Positions 16,829 to 25,833 of a stretch of 64,000 nucleotides of DNA are shown here, piece by piece. Position numbers and translations under genes: made by a program. Below the pieces are notes generated by a model. That model was not told the DNA's origin and searched no databases. It worked only from the letters and a program-made list of their open reading frames with translations. How positions within the stretch are numbered: the stretch's first letter is position 1; each line of letters begins with the position of its first letter. The stretch covers positions 1-64,000 of the forward strand of contig CAVSJQ010000013.1 in assembly GCA_963728355.1 (NCBI GenBank), written 5' to 3'. The stretch is from Sva-07 sp963728355 (GTDB taxonomy: Bacteria > Actinomycetota > Acidimicrobiia > Acidimicrobiales > Ilumatobacteraceae).

Positions 16829-17368
16829 ATGCGAGTCGTCTCCGGAGAGCTGGGAGGACGGCGGCTGGTCACGCCGGCCGGCACGTCCACGCGTCCCACC
16901 ACCGACCGCGTCCGCGAGGCGATCTTCAACTCGCTCGGCAGCTCGGGCGTGCTCGAGGGCGCTGTCGTCGCCGACCTGTTCGCCGGCAGCGGGGCCGTCG
17001 GTATCGAGGCGCTCTCACGTGGGGCGGAACGTTGCATCTTCGTCGAGCGCGACCGTGCGGCGCTGCGCGCTCTGTACGACAACGTCGACGCACTCGGCCT
17101 CGGCGACCGGACCAAGGTGCTGACGTCCGACGTGATGTCGGTCGCTGCCACCATCGACGCCGACATCGTGTTCGCCGATCCGCCCTACGACTTCGACTCG
17201 TGGCCCGAGTTGCTCGGCCGGGTCGGCGCCGACCTCGTGGTGGCCGAGTCGGGTGCGCCGGTCGCAGCGCCCGCCGGATGGACGGTCACCCGCGACCGTA
17301 AGTACGGCAGGACCCGCGTCACCTTCCTCGAACGTACGGTCGACTCCGCCGCCGGGTCCGAGCAGTAG
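16829..17368 (+). CDS. rsmD: 16S rRNA (guanine966-N2)-methyltransferase RsmD
   Basis: RsmD methylates G966 of 16S rRNA using SAM. The 179-residue Rossmann-fold enzyme begins MRVVSGELGGRRLVTP, has the SAM-binding loop D49LFAGSGAVGIEALSRGA, and the catalytic D117PPY. The TAG stop lies 13 nt before coaD; the rsmD-coaD pairing is conserved in many bacteria. Confidence 0.93.
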   Translation: MRVVSGELGGRRLVTPAGTSTRPTTDRVREAIFNSLGSSGVLEGAVVADLFAGSGAVGIEALSRGAERCIFVERDRAALRALYDNVDALGLGDRTKVLTSDVMSVAATIDADIVFADPPYDFDSWPELLGRVGADLVVAESGAPVAAPAGWTVTRDRKYGRTRVTFLERTVDSAAGSEQ

Positions 17369-17381
17369 GGTCTGACACCCG

Positions 17382-17879
17382 ATGAGCAGGTCACTGCGTG
17401 TGCTGTATCCAGGGAGCTTCGATCCGATCCACCTCGGACACGTCGACGTCATCGAGCAGGCCCACGAGCTGTTCGGTTCGGTGGTCGTGGCGATCATGCA
17501 CAACCATGCGAAGGCATCCGGGCTGTTCGGTGTCGACGAGCGAGTCGAGATGGCGTCCACGGCACTCGCGCATCTCGACGGGGTCAGTGTCGTGCCGCAG
17601 ACCGGTCTCGCCGTGCAGGCGGCACAGCGCACCGGCGTCGACTTCATCGTCAAGGGCCTGCGGTCCGCTGGCGACTTCGAGATCGAACAGCAGATGGCGC
17701 ACAACAACCACGCGGTCACCGGCGTTCGCACCGTGTATCTTCCCTGCCGCCCCGATCTCGGGTACATCAGCAGCCGCTTCGTGCGCGAGATCGCGAAGTA
17801 CGGTGGATCCATCGACCATCTCGTCCCGGCGCATGTCGCCGACGCACTGCGCCGTGCGTACGACAGCGGACAGAACTGA
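17382..17879 (+). CDS. coaD: Phosphopantetheine adenylyltransferase
   Basis: CoaD transfers AMP from ATP to 4'-phosphopantetheine in coenzyme A synthesis. The nucleotidyltransferase HxGH motif is at residues 17-20 (YPGSFDPIHLGH) and the ISSR motif at 129-132; the 165-residue length is normal. It lies between rsmD and a SepIVA-like gene, the layout seen in actinobacteria. The rsmD stop forms part of a weak TAGGGT element 10 nt upstream of the ATG. Confidence 0.97.
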   Translation: MSRSLRVLYPGSFDPIHLGHVDVIEQAHELFGSVVVAIMHNHAKASGLFGVDERVEMASTALAHLDGVSVVPQTGLAVQAAQRTGVDFIVKGLRSAGDFEIEQQMAHNNHAVTGVRTVYLPCRPDLGYISSRFVREIAKYGGSIDHLVPAHVADALRRAYDSGQN

Positions 17880-17886
17880 GCCAATC

Positions 17887-18483
17887 ATGAGCTATGACGA
17901 CGGCGAGCACGACGCGTACGACGACATCGACGACGAGTACCCCGACCCGGGCATGCCGGGCGGCTTCGTCGGCGACGCCGAAACGCTGTTGCGCCGCGCG
18001 ATCGACATCATCGCAACGGCGCCGACCATGCCGTTGTCGTCGTCGCCACGCATCGACCGCGACGAGATGATCGAACTGCTGGAGGAGTCGCTGCACCGTC
18101 TCCCCGAGGAGCTGCGCCAGGCCCGCTGGATGCTCAAGGAGCGCCAGGAGTTCGTCTCCAAGACGCGCCGGGAGGCCGACGAGCTGCTCGAGGCCGCTCG
18201 TGTGCGCGCCGAGCGCATGGTGCAGCGCACCGAGGTCGTGCGCGCCGCGGAGCAGCGTGCCCGCCAGGTGATGGAGACCGCGGAGGCCGACTCCCGGCGG
18301 CTCAAGCACGAGACCGAGGACTTCCTCGATCAGCGGCTCGGGTCGTTCGAGATCCTCCTCGACAAACTGCAGAAGACGGTCGGAGCCGGTCGCCAGCGGC
18401 TCTCCATCGGCGGAGCCGTCGACCAGACCGACACGATCGAGGAAGACGACCCCACCAAGGGGTTCTTCGATCAGGACCACTGA
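17887..18483 (+). CDS. SepIVA-like DivIVA-domain coiled-coil protein
   Basis: The 198-residue protein has an acidic N-terminus (DDGEHDAYDDIDDEYPDPG), a short hydrophobic patch with PTMPLSSS, and then a long coiled coil (about residues 65-170) with alternating Ala/Arg/Glu heptads. No membrane segment is seen. In mycobacteria the essential septation/elongation factor SepIVA has this architecture and is encoded next to the DUF177 gene and rnc, as here. The function in cell-wall assembly is therefore inferred from architecture and synteny. It starts 7 nt after coaD. Confidence 0.75.
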   Translation: MSYDDGEHDAYDDIDDEYPDPGMPGGFVGDAETLLRRAIDIIATAPTMPLSSSPRIDRDEMIELLEESLHRLPEELRQARWMLKERQEFVSKTRREADELLEAARVRAERMVQRTEVVRAAEQRARQVMETAEADSRRLKHETEDFLDQRLGSFEILLDKLQKTVGAGRQRLSIGGAVDQTDTIEEDDPTKGFFDQDH

Positions 18484-18500
18484 TCGCCGCCGGAGGTCCC

Positions 18501-19013
18501 GTGTCCGACCCGTTGCGACCGTTGCGGATCAACGCCGTCGAACTGCTCCGCCAGCCCGGCGCGGTCCGTGACGTCGACCTCGACGTCGACGCATCGTCGC
18601 TCGACGCCGAGCACGAGCGACTGGTCGGCGACATCCACGTCGAGCTGCGACTGACCGCCCTGAACGACGGCATCGACGTCACCGGCACGGTCAGCGCCGC
18701 GTGGGCAACGGTGTGTCGCCGCTGCCTGGTCGACGTCGAAGGGACGGCCGTCGGCGTCGTCGACGAGCTCTATCAGATCGAGCCGCTCGACCCGGACGCC
18801 TACGTGATCGAGGATGGCCAGCTCGACCTCGCCCCGCTCGTGCGTGAGACCGTGTTGCTGGACCTCGACAGCGAACGGCTCTGCCGCGACGACTGCGCCG
18901 GGTTGTGCCCCGTCTGCGGCGTCGATCGCAACACCACGAAATGTTCCTGCGACACCGCGGTGCGCGACGATCGCTGGGCAGCGCTCGAGGGATTCGTCCC
19001 CGACGACGACTGA
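18501..19013 (+). CDS. DUF177 (YceD-like) metal-binding protein
   Basis: This 170-residue protein belongs to the family found immediately before rpmF in most bacteria. Conserved features are VRRCL-type CRRCLVDVEG in the middle and the C-terminal cysteine cluster CRDDCAGLCPVCGVDRNTTKCSC. In plants and E. coli the family is linked to 23S rRNA accumulation and ribosome assembly. The start is GTG at 18501, 17 nt after the SepIVA-like gene. Confidence 0.85.
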   Translation: MSDPLRPLRINAVELLRQPGAVRDVDLDVDASSLDAEHERLVGDIHVELRLTALNDGIDVTGTVSAAWATVCRRCLVDVEGTAVGVVDELYQIEPLDPDAYVIEDGQLDLAPLVRETVLLDLDSERLCRDDCAGLCPVCGVDRNTTKCSCDTAVRDDRWAALEGFVPDDD

Positions 19014-19152
19014 GTCGCTCGTGCCGATGCCCGATGGCAACGGCCCCCGCCCCCGATAACGTGATCCGGCCGTTGCGGCACGTGTGCCCGAATCGGGCCC
19101 CGATCCAGTACCGGTCGCACGACGACCGTCCCCGAGAACCAGGAAGCGAACG

Positions 19153-19332
19153 ATGGCCGTTCCCAAGAAGAAGACGTCCAAGTCGAAGACCCGCAGCCGT
19201 CGGGCGAGCGCCTGGCAGCTGAATGCGCCGGCTCGCAGCCTGTGCCCGCGCTGCGGCAACGCCAAGACCCCGCACGTCGTGTGCCCCTCGTGTGGCTGGT
19301 ACCGCGACCGCGTCGTCGTCGACGTCGGCTGA
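19153..19332 (+). CDS. rpmF: 50S ribosomal protein L32, zinc-ribbon form
   Basis: The 59-residue L32 begins MAVPKKKTSKSKTRSRRAS and carries two CPxC pairs (LCPRCG and VCPSCG), the zinc-binding form. AGGAAG lies 7 nt before the ATG; an in-frame upstream extension is rejected because the family starts at MAVPK. A possible -10 element TAACGT lies at 19057-19062 in the 139-nt gap after the DUF177 gene. plsX follows after 16 nt, the classic rpmF-plsX coupling of ribosome and membrane synthesis. Confidence 0.96.
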   Translation: MAVPKKKTSKSKTRSRRASAWQLNAPARSLCPRCGNAKTPHVVCPSCGWYRDRVVVDVG

Positions 19333-19348
19333 TCAACCGAGCCACCTC

Positions 19349-20338
19349 ATGCTCCCCGTCGCCGTCGACGTCATGGGCGGCGACGACGCCCCCAGGCCGA
19401 TCCTCGCCGGAGCGCACCGCGCTGCCGCGTCCGGCATCCCCATCGTGCTCGTCGGGCCCGCCGACCTCGACGGTCGGGCCACTCCCGACGGCGCGTTACT
19501 CGACCTGATCGAGGCCACCGAGGTGATCGGGATGCACGACGATCCCGCCCAAGGGGTCCGCCGGAAGAAGGACTCGACGCTGGTCCGTGCCGCCGAGGCG
19601 GTCCGTGACGGCCGCGCGAGCGCGATGATTTCCGCCGGGAACACCGGCGCCACGATGGCGTCGGCGCTGCTGCGGATGGGCCGCATCTCCGGTGTGAAGC
19701 GTCCGGCGATCGCCACGCCGATCCCGGTGCCCGGTGCCACGCCCACGGTGCTCCTCGACGCCGGCGCCAACTCCGAGGTGCAGGCCGAGTGGTTGGTGCA
19801 GTTCGCTCTGATGGGATCCGTGTACGCGCAACACCGCTTCGGCATCGAGTCGCCACGCGTCGGCCTGCTGTCGATCGGTGAGGAACCGGGCAAGGGCGAC
19901 ACGTTGCGCAAGGAGGCGTACGAACTGCTCGGAGCAGCCTCCCACCTCCACTTCGTCGGCAACGTCGAAGGGCGTGACGTGATGAGCCCAGATCTCGACG
20001 TGTGCGTCACCGACGGATTCACCGGCAACGTCGTCTTGAAGACACTCGAAGGCGGCATGCGCGTGGTCATCAAGGCCCTGCTCGAGGCGTTCGCCGCCGA
20101 GGAGCACTACAAGCCGCACGCCGACGCGCTGATGCCGGCGTTGCTGCCCGTGTACGAATCGCTGAGTCCCGACACCTATGGCGGCGCCGTGCTGCTCGGG
20201 GTCGACGGTGTCTGCATCATCGCTCACGGATCGTCCGGCGAGACCGCGATCGCCAACGGCATCGGTGTCGCCAGGGACATGGTGGAACAGGACATGGTCG
20301 GTGAGATCCGGCGGGCGATCGCCGGCAACGCCGCCTGA
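19349..20338 (+). CDS. plsX: Phosphate acyltransferase PlsX
   Basis: PlsX makes acyl-phosphate from acyl-ACP, feeding PlsY in phosphatidic acid synthesis, at the inner face of the membrane. The N-terminus PVAVDVMGGDDAPRPIL is diagnostic, and ISAGNTGATMASAL, LDAGANSE and GSSGETAIANGI further support it. The 329-residue length is normal. The frame is open upstream of ATG 19349 but overlaps rpmF. acpP follows, giving donor and enzyme together. Confidence 0.96.
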   Translation: MLPVAVDVMGGDDAPRPILAGAHRAAASGIPIVLVGPADLDGRATPDGALLDLIEATEVIGMHDDPAQGVRRKKDSTLVRAAEAVRDGRASAMISAGNTGATMASALLRMGRISGVKRPAIATPIPVPGATPTVLLDAGANSEVQAEWLVQFALMGSVYAQHRFGIESPRVGLLSIGEEPGKGDTLRKEAYELLGAASHLHFVGNVEGRDVMSPDLDVCVTDGFTGNVVLKTLEGGMRVVIKALLEAFAAEEHYKPHADALMPALLPVYESLSPDTYGGAVLLGVDGVCIIAHGSSGETAIANGIGVARDMVEQDMVGEIRRAIAGNAA

Positions 20339-20351
20339 CTGGTCCGAGAAC

Positions 20352-20357
20352 TACACT
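20352..20357 (+). promoter_or_regulatory. -10 box for leaderless acpP
   Basis: TACACT is followed by 8 nt and the GTG of acpP. An internal promoter here would let acpP be expressed apart from plsX. Confidence 0.45.
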
Positions 20358-20365
20358 CGACGCCC

Positions 20366-20650
20366 GTGCCAGCAGACTCCGCCCCACTCGACCGCGACGA
20401 GATCTTCGAGATCGTCCGTGACCGCCTCGCCGACATCCTCGAGATCGAACCGTCCACGATCACCGAGGGCCAGTCGTTCGTCGACGACCTCGACGCCGAC
20501 TCGTTGGCGCTGATCGAGTTGGTGGAGGCGCTCGAGGAGCAACTGGGCGACCGGATCGCCGACTTTCGCATCGAGGACGAGGACCTCGAGGACCTCAAGA
20601 CCGTGCGAGACGCCGTCGACTACGTGCACGAACGAGCCACGGCGAGCTGA
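20366..20650 (+). CDS. acpP: Acyl carrier protein
   Basis: ACP carries growing acyl chains on a phosphopantetheine arm. The attachment site is S46 in DLDADSLALIEL; helix II is acidic as usual. The length of 94 residues is slightly above the standard 77-80 owing to N- and C-terminal tails. It starts with GTG. It lies between plsX and rnc, as in many bacteria. CoaD, which makes the CoA precursor of its cofactor, is 2.5 kb upstream. Confidence 0.93.
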   Translation: MPADSAPLDRDEIFEIVRDRLADILEIEPSTITEGQSFVDDLDADSLALIELVEALEEQLGDRIADFRIEDEDLEDLKTVRDAVDYVHERATAS

Positions 20651-20657
20651 TCGCCCT

Positions 20658-21359
20658 GTGACCGTGCCCGGCAACGTCCAGCCAGCGGCCGGTCTGTCCG
20701 AACTCGCCGAACGCATCGGTCACCGCTTCGCCGACTGGGGTCTGCTCGAACGGTCGCTCGCCCACCGGTCCTGGTGTGCGGAGACACCTGGGTCGGTGAG
20801 CAACGAACGGCTGGAGTTCCTCGGCGATGCGGTACTCGGCTGGGCGATCGCCGACATCGTGTATCACCGTTATCCGGTTGCCGAGGGCCAGCTCACCGAC
20901 CTGCGAAAGAGCGTGGTCAACGCGATCGCCCTCGCCGAGGTCGCCCAGTCCATCGGGCTCGGCGACCACATCCTGCTCGGGCGGGGCGAAGCCGCCGCCG
21001 GCGGCGCCGACAAGCCGTCCATCCTGTCCGATGCACTCGAGGCGGTGCTCGGCGCGGTGTACCTCGACGGCGGCGCCGAGGCAGCGTTCGCCATGGTCGA
21101 GCGGCTCGTCGTGCCCCGGATGCCCGCGTCGGCCGACTCGATGGGCCAGTTCGACCAGAAGACGCAGCTCCAGGAGCTGACCGCCCGCCTCGGTATGGGC
21201 GCACCGGTGTACGAGGTCTCGTCACAGGGGCCCGATCACGCCAAGACGTTCCACGCTCGGGTGCTGGTCGACGACGACGTGCTGGGGGTGGGCGTCGGCC
21301 GTTCGAAGAAGGCCGCCGAGCAACTCGCCGCCACCGAGGCCTGCCTCACGCTCGGTTGA
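20658..21359 (+). CDS. rnc: Ribonuclease III
   Basis: RNase III cleaves double-stranded RNA in rRNA processing and in regulation. The signature NERLEFLGDAVL lies at residues 49-60, with the second metal-site segment SDALEAVLGAVYLDGG near 115-130; the C-terminal dsRBD begins near DQKTQLQELTA. The 233-residue length is typical. It starts with GTG 7 nt after acpP. mutM follows after 11 nt. Confidence 0.96.
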   Translation: MTVPGNVQPAAGLSELAERIGHRFADWGLLERSLAHRSWCAETPGSVSNERLEFLGDAVLGWAIADIVYHRYPVAEGQLTDLRKSVVNAIALAEVAQSIGLGDHILLGRGEAAAGGADKPSILSDALEAVLGAVYLDGGAEAAFAMVERLVVPRMPASADSMGQFDQKTQLQELTARLGMGAPVYEVSSQGPDHAKTFHARVLVDDDVLGVGVGRSKKAAEQLAATEACLTLG

Positions 21360-21370
21360 CGTGACGGTCG

Positions 21371-22207
21371 ATGCCTGAGCTGCCCGAGGTCGAAACGGTC
21401 CGTCGCGGGCTGCAGCAGCACGTCGTGGGACGGCGGATCGCGCAGGTCGAGGTCGGTCGGGAGCGGTCGGTGCGTCGCACGTCCCGCGAGGCGGTGATCG
21501 CCGGGCTCACCGGCACCGTCGTCCGAACGGCCGACCGGCGCGGCAAGTACCTGCTGCTCGCGCTCGATTCCGGTGACATGGCCATGATCCACCTGCGCAT
21601 GAGCGGCCAGGTGCTCATCGCTCCCGGCGGCGCTCCACGCCCGGCGCACACCCACGTCGCGCTGCACCTCGACGACGGTCGCGAGGTGTGGTTCGTCGAC
21701 CCGCGCACCTTCGGCGAGGTCGTCGTGTTCGACCCCGATCGCACGGAGACCGAGCTTCCCGAACTCGCCCGGCTCGGCGTGGACCCGATCGCCGATCCAT
21801 TCGACACCGCGACGCTGCGTCGTGCGATCGGCACCACCTCGCGGGCGCTCAAGCCGCTGCTGCTCGACCAACATGTGGTGGCCGGCATCGGCAACATCTA
21901 CGCCGACGAGATCCTGCACCGTGCCCGCCTGGCCCCCGATCGGCCGGCATCGAGCCTCGACCGTCGCCGTCTCACGGCGCTGCAGCGCTCGATCGTCGAC
22001 GTCCTCACCGAGGCCATCGACGCCGGAGGTTCGACGCTCGGTGACGCCCAGTACGTCGATCTGATGGGGCAGGGCGGCTCGTACCAGGACGACCATCGTG
22101 TCTACGGGCGCGGCGGCGAACGTTGCCTCACCTGCGGTCGAGGGTGGATCCGCCGGTCGGTCACGGGGGGTCGTGGCACGCACTGGTGCCCCGTCTGTCA
22201 GCGCTGA
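21371..22207 (+). CDS. mutM: Formamidopyrimidine-DNA glycosylase
   Basis: MutM (Fpg) removes 8-oxoguanine and Fapy lesions and nicks the abasic site. The catalytic N-terminus MPELPEVETVRRGL supplies P1 (after Met removal) and E2; the helix-two-turn-helix segment contains GNIYADEILHRARL; the C-terminal zinc finger is CLTCGRGW...CPVCQR. The 278-residue length is normal. It is adjacent to smc, an order common in actinobacteria. Confidence 0.96.
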   Translation: MPELPEVETVRRGLQQHVVGRRIAQVEVGRERSVRRTSREAVIAGLTGTVVRTADRRGKYLLLALDSGDMAMIHLRMSGQVLIAPGGAPRPAHTHVALHLDDGREVWFVDPRTFGEVVVFDPDRTETELPELARLGVDPIADPFDTATLRRAIGTTSRALKPLLLDQHVVAGIGNIYADEILHRARLAPDRPASSLDRRRLTALQRSIVDVLTEAIDAGGSTLGDAQYVDLMGQGGSYQDDHRVYGRGGERCLTCGRGWIRRSVTGGRGTHWCPVCQR

Positions 22208-22270
22208 GTGCGCTACCCAGTGCAGGGATTCGGTCAGACGGGCGCCGGAGCGGGTAACTTCGCGCCTGCT

Positions 22271-25200
22271 GTGTTCCTGAAGAGTCTCAACCTCAAGGGG
22301 TTCAAGTCGTTCGCCGACAGCACCACGATGGTGCTCGAACCCGGGGTCACCGTCGTCGTCGGTCCCAACGGGTCCGGCAAGTCGAACGTCGTCGATGCCA
22401 TTGCCTGGGTGCTCGGCGCGCAGGCGCCCAAGGCGGTGCGCAGCCAGAAGATGGACGACGTGATCTTCGCCGGCACGGCGACCCGTCCGGCGCTCGGGCG
22501 TGCCGAGGTCAGCATCACCATCGACAACTCCGACGGCACACTCGGCGTGGAGCTGAGCGAGGTGACCGTCACCCGGGTGCTGTTCCGCACCGGCGACTCC
22601 GAGTACGCGATCAACGGGGTCCCCTGTCGCCTGCTCGACGTGCAGGAGCTGCTCTCCGACGCCGGGGTCGGACGCCAGCAGCACGTGATCGTCAGCCAGG
22701 GTCAGATCGACGCTGTCCTCAATGCGCGCCCAGAAGAGCGACGCGCGATCATCGAGGAAGCCGCCGGCGTCCTCAAGTTCCGCAAGCGCAAGGAGAAGGC
22801 CGAACGGCGCCTCGACGCCACCGAGGCCAACCTGCTCCGCGTCCAGGACCTCTTGCGCGAGGTGCGTCGCCAGTTGCGCCCGTTGGAGCGCCAGGCCAAG
22901 GCGGCCGAACGTCACGGCTCGCTGATCACCGAACTCACCGAGGTCAAGACCTACGTGTCCGGACGCGAGATCGCATCGTGGCGAGCAAAACTCGAAGCGC
23001 TCGCGGTGACCCGCCTCGACAGTGCTGCCGCAGAATCCGAACTGAAGTCGGCGCTCGCCGCGCTCGACACCCAGGTGATGGCGATCGAGGCCCAGCTCTC
23101 CGCACGGGGGGCGAGCGACGTCAGTGACCGCCTGGTGCACGTCGAGCAGCTCCGGGAACGAGCGCGAGGTCTGGCGGCGGTCCTGGTCGAGCGTCGTCGG
23201 TCGCTCGAGCGCGACAAGGGCCAGCTGCTCGATGCCGGCGTGGTCGCCAACCTCGAGGCGGATGCCGCTCGGTTCCGTTCGGAGCTCGACGACGTCGTCG
23301 TTGCGCTCGCCGAGATCGAGCCGGCATCGGAGGCGCTGATCGCCGACGAGGAGGCCTTCCGCGTCGAGCGTTCGAAGATGATGGAGGCCGTCGGATCGGA
23401 TCAGACCGGTTCGCAGGCCGCCAGCGCCGCCGCCGAGGTGCGCGGCGAACTGCGGTCGGTGCGGTCGTCGCTCGAGCGATCCAGCGGCGATCTGCGACGC
23501 TTCCGTGAACGGTTCGACTCGCTCGCGGCCAAGCGCGACGCCAGCGCCGAACGTGCGGTCAGGTTCCGTTCCGACTGCGACGAGGCGGGCACGATCGAAG
23601 AGCCGTTGGTCGCCGAAGTGGAGCTCGCCGAGGCAGCGCTCGCCGAGGCGGTCTCCATGCACGAGGCCCGCCAGTCGCTGCGCAACGACGCCGTCGGTGA
23701 GGCCTCTCGGTGGACCGCTCGCGTCGAGGCGCTGGAACTGGCGCTCGATGCCGCCCGTGCTCGCGCCGGCGCCGAGCGGCTCGCCGGTGTCGACGGCGTG
23801 TTGGGCACGCTGCTCGACCTGATCGAGATCGACGAAGGATGGGAGCCTGCCGTCGAGGCCGCCCTCGGCGAGTCGCTGACCGCCGTCGTCGTCGACGATC
23901 CGTCGGCCGGGCGACGCGCCCTCGACGCCTTGCGCAGCTCCGACACGACCGGTGCGGTGATCGCGCTCGGCACCCGGCCCGCGGGGCAGCCGCGACCCGA
24001 CGTCGGCGATGCGGTGCGTCCGCACGCCCGCTCGTCGCGCCCCGGAGTGGACACGCTGCTCGACGGTCTGCTCGGGTCGGCGGTACGGGTCGACGACCTG
24101 GGTGCCGCCGTCGACGCAGCGCTGAGTCATCCCGACGCCGTGGTCGTCACGGCCTCCGGCGACCGCTTCGGTCTGAGCGGTTGGCGAGTCGGCGTTGCCG
24201 GCAGTGGGGCGACCGCCGCCGCGCTCGACGATGCGCTGGAACGTGCCCGCCTCGCCTCCGACGAACTGGAACGTGCGACCGAGGCCGTCGCTGCATCCGA
24301 ACGTGCCCTGCAGTCCGCCCGCACGAACGAAGCCGACCTCGTGCGTCGACTCGATGCCAACGACGCACGGTTCACCGCGGCGTCCGAAGGGTTGGCGCAG
24401 GCTCAGCGCGAGCACCGCGAGGCCGAAGCCGAACTGGAGAACCTCGAGCGGTCGATCGACGACGTCACCGCGAACATCGTGCGCGACGAACAGCGCATCT
24501 CCGAGCTCGAAGCGCTGCTGCCGGCCCTCGAGTCCGACGAGCAGGCCGAGGCGGACGCCGCCCGCGCCCGGGGCGAGCTGCGCGCCGAACTCGAATCGCG
24601 GGCGGCAGCACTGGCGTCGCGTCGCAAGGACCTCGAGGTGCACAACGCCGGCTTGCACGAACGCCACCAACTCCTCGAGCGTCGCCTCGACGAGACCGAG
24701 CGTCGTCTGGCTGCCGACGCCGAGGCGCGCATCGCCGCCGAGGGACGTCGGAAGACGATCGAACGCGACATCGGCGCGATCGACCGCCTCGCCGAACGGG
24801 TCACCGCCCACCGCGACGTCGTCGAGGTACTGCACACCGACCTCGTCGAGCAACGTCGGCGCCAGAGCGACGAGGTGCGGGGTCTCACCGCCGAACTCGA
24901 CCAGCACCGTCGGGAACGCAGCGAGAAGGAGCACGCGCTCGACGCCTCACGCGAGCGTGCACGTCAGGCCGAACTCGGCGAGGCCGAGGCCAAACTGCGC
25001 CTCGAGACCGCCATCGAGACGCTGCGGCGTGACCTCGACATCGAACCGTCCGTCGCGGAGGCGGCGCCGATGCCGGTGCTGCCCGACGGCGCCACGCCCG
25101 CCGGTCGGGTGCGTGAGCTCGAACGAGAACTCCGCCTCCTGGGGCCGATCAATCCGCTGGCGCTGGAGGAGTTCAACGAACTCCAGACCCGCCACACGTT

Positions 25201-25744
25201 CCTCGAGGAACAGCTCGAGGACGTCCGCTCGACGCGCCGCGAGCTGTCACGGGTGATCGCCGCGGTCGACGCCGAGATCCAGAACGTGTTCGCGTCGGCC
25301 TTCGCCGATGTGAGCGAGAACTTCACGCAGTTGTTCGGGCTGCTGTTCCCCGGCGGTGTCGGCAAGCTCAAGCTGACCTCCCCCGACGACATGCTGAACA
25401 CGGGCATCGAGGTGGAAGCGAAGCCCAGCGGCAAGAACGTCAAGAAGCTCTCGCTGCTGTCCGGCGGTGAGCGCAGCCTCACCGCGTTGGCCTATCTCTT
25501 CGCGGTCTTCCGCTCGCGGCCGTCGCCCTTCTACGTGATGGACGAGGTCGAGGCCGCCCTCGACGACGTCAACCTGCATCGGTTCCTCGGGCTGATCCAG
25601 GAGTTCCGCAAGGACGCCCAGCTGATCGTCGTGTCGCACCAGAAGCGCACGATGGAGGCCGGGGACTGCCTGCTCGGTGTCAGCATGCAGCCCGGTGGTT
25701 CGAGCAAGGTGGTCACCGAACGAATCACCGCGGCCGCCACCTGA
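22271..25744 (+). CDS. smc: Chromosome segregation protein SMC
   Basis: Smc is the ATPase of the bacterial condensin. The head motifs are Walker A GPNGSGKSN (31-39), the ABC signature LSGGERSLT (about 1063-1071) and Walker B YVMDEVEAALDD (about 1088-1099). Two long coiled coils flank a hinge at about residues 510-660 (GVDGVLGTLLDLIEIDEGWEPAVEAA). The 1157-residue length is typical. I place the start at GTG 22271 because MFLKSLNLKGFKSFAD is the family N-terminus; a GTG at 22208 directly after mutM would add 21 residues of non-conserved sequence. ScpA and ScpB are not in the window. Confidence 0.95.
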   Translation: MFLKSLNLKGFKSFADSTTMVLEPGVTVVVGPNGSGKSNVVDAIAWVLGAQAPKAVRSQKMDDVIFAGTATRPALGRAEVSITIDNSDGTLGVELSEVTVTRVLFRTGDSEYAINGVPCRLLDVQELLSDAGVGRQQHVIVSQGQIDAVLNARPEERRAIIEEAAGVLKFRKRKEKAERRLDATEANLLRVQDLLREVRRQLRPLERQAKAAERHGSLITELTEVKTYVSGREIASWRAKLEALAVTRLDSAAAESELKSALAALDTQVMAIEAQLSARGASDVSDRLVHVEQLRERARGLAAVLVERRRSLERDKGQLLDAGVVANLEADAARFRSELDDVVVALAEIEPASEALIADEEAFRVERSKMMEAVGSDQTGSQAASAAAEVRGELRSVRSSLERSSGDLRRFRERFDSLAAKRDASAERAVRFRSDCDEAGTIEEPLVAEVELAEAALAEAVSMHEARQSLRNDAVGEASRWTARVEALELALDAARARAGAERLAGVDGVLGTLLDLIEIDEGWEPAVEAALGESLTAVVVDDPSAGRRALDALRSSDTTGAVIALGTRPAGQPRPDVGDAVRPHARSSRPGVDTLLDGLLGSAVRVDDLGAAVDAALSHPDAVVVTASGDRFGLSGWRVGVAGSGATAAALDDALERARLASDELERATEAVAASERALQSARTNEADLVRRLDANDARFTAASEGLAQAQREHREAEAELENLERSIDDVTANIVRDEQRISELEALLPALESDEQAEADAARARGELRAELESRAAALASRRKDLEVHNAGLHERHQLLERRLDETERRLAADAEARIAAEGRRKTIERDIGAIDRLAERVTAHRDVVEVLHTDLVEQRRRQSDEVRGLTAELDQHRRERSEKEHALDASRERARQAELGEAEAKLRLETAIETLRRDLDIEPSVAEAAPMPVLPDGATPAGRVRELERELRLLGPINPLALEEFNELQTRHTFLEEQLEDVRSTRRELSRVIAAVDAEIQNVFASAFADVSENFTQLFGLLFPGGVGKLKLTSPDDMLNTGIEVEAKPSGKNVKKLSLLSGGERSLTALAYLFAVFRSRPSPFYVMDEVEAALDDVNLHRFLGLIQEFRKDAQLIVVSHQKRTMEAGDCLLGVSMQPGGSSKVVTERITAAAT

Positions 25745-25833
25745 CGGACCGCGGTTCCGCTGGCCCGGGCTCTGAGGGACCACGTCGAGCGTCGGGCGTG
25801 GGCGTGCGGCATCACGGGTAGCGTCAGGCGGCG

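Noticed and set aside
14410..17166. Long minus-strand open frame opposite recG and rsmD
   Set aside because: Low-complexity translation rich in Arg/Ser/Ala with no motifs; the plus-strand genes are intact.
21236..24934. Long open frame on the minus strand opposite smc (over 1200 codons)
   Set aside because: It is a composition shadow of smc in high-GC DNA. It shows no recognisable domain, while the plus strand encodes a complete SMC protein.
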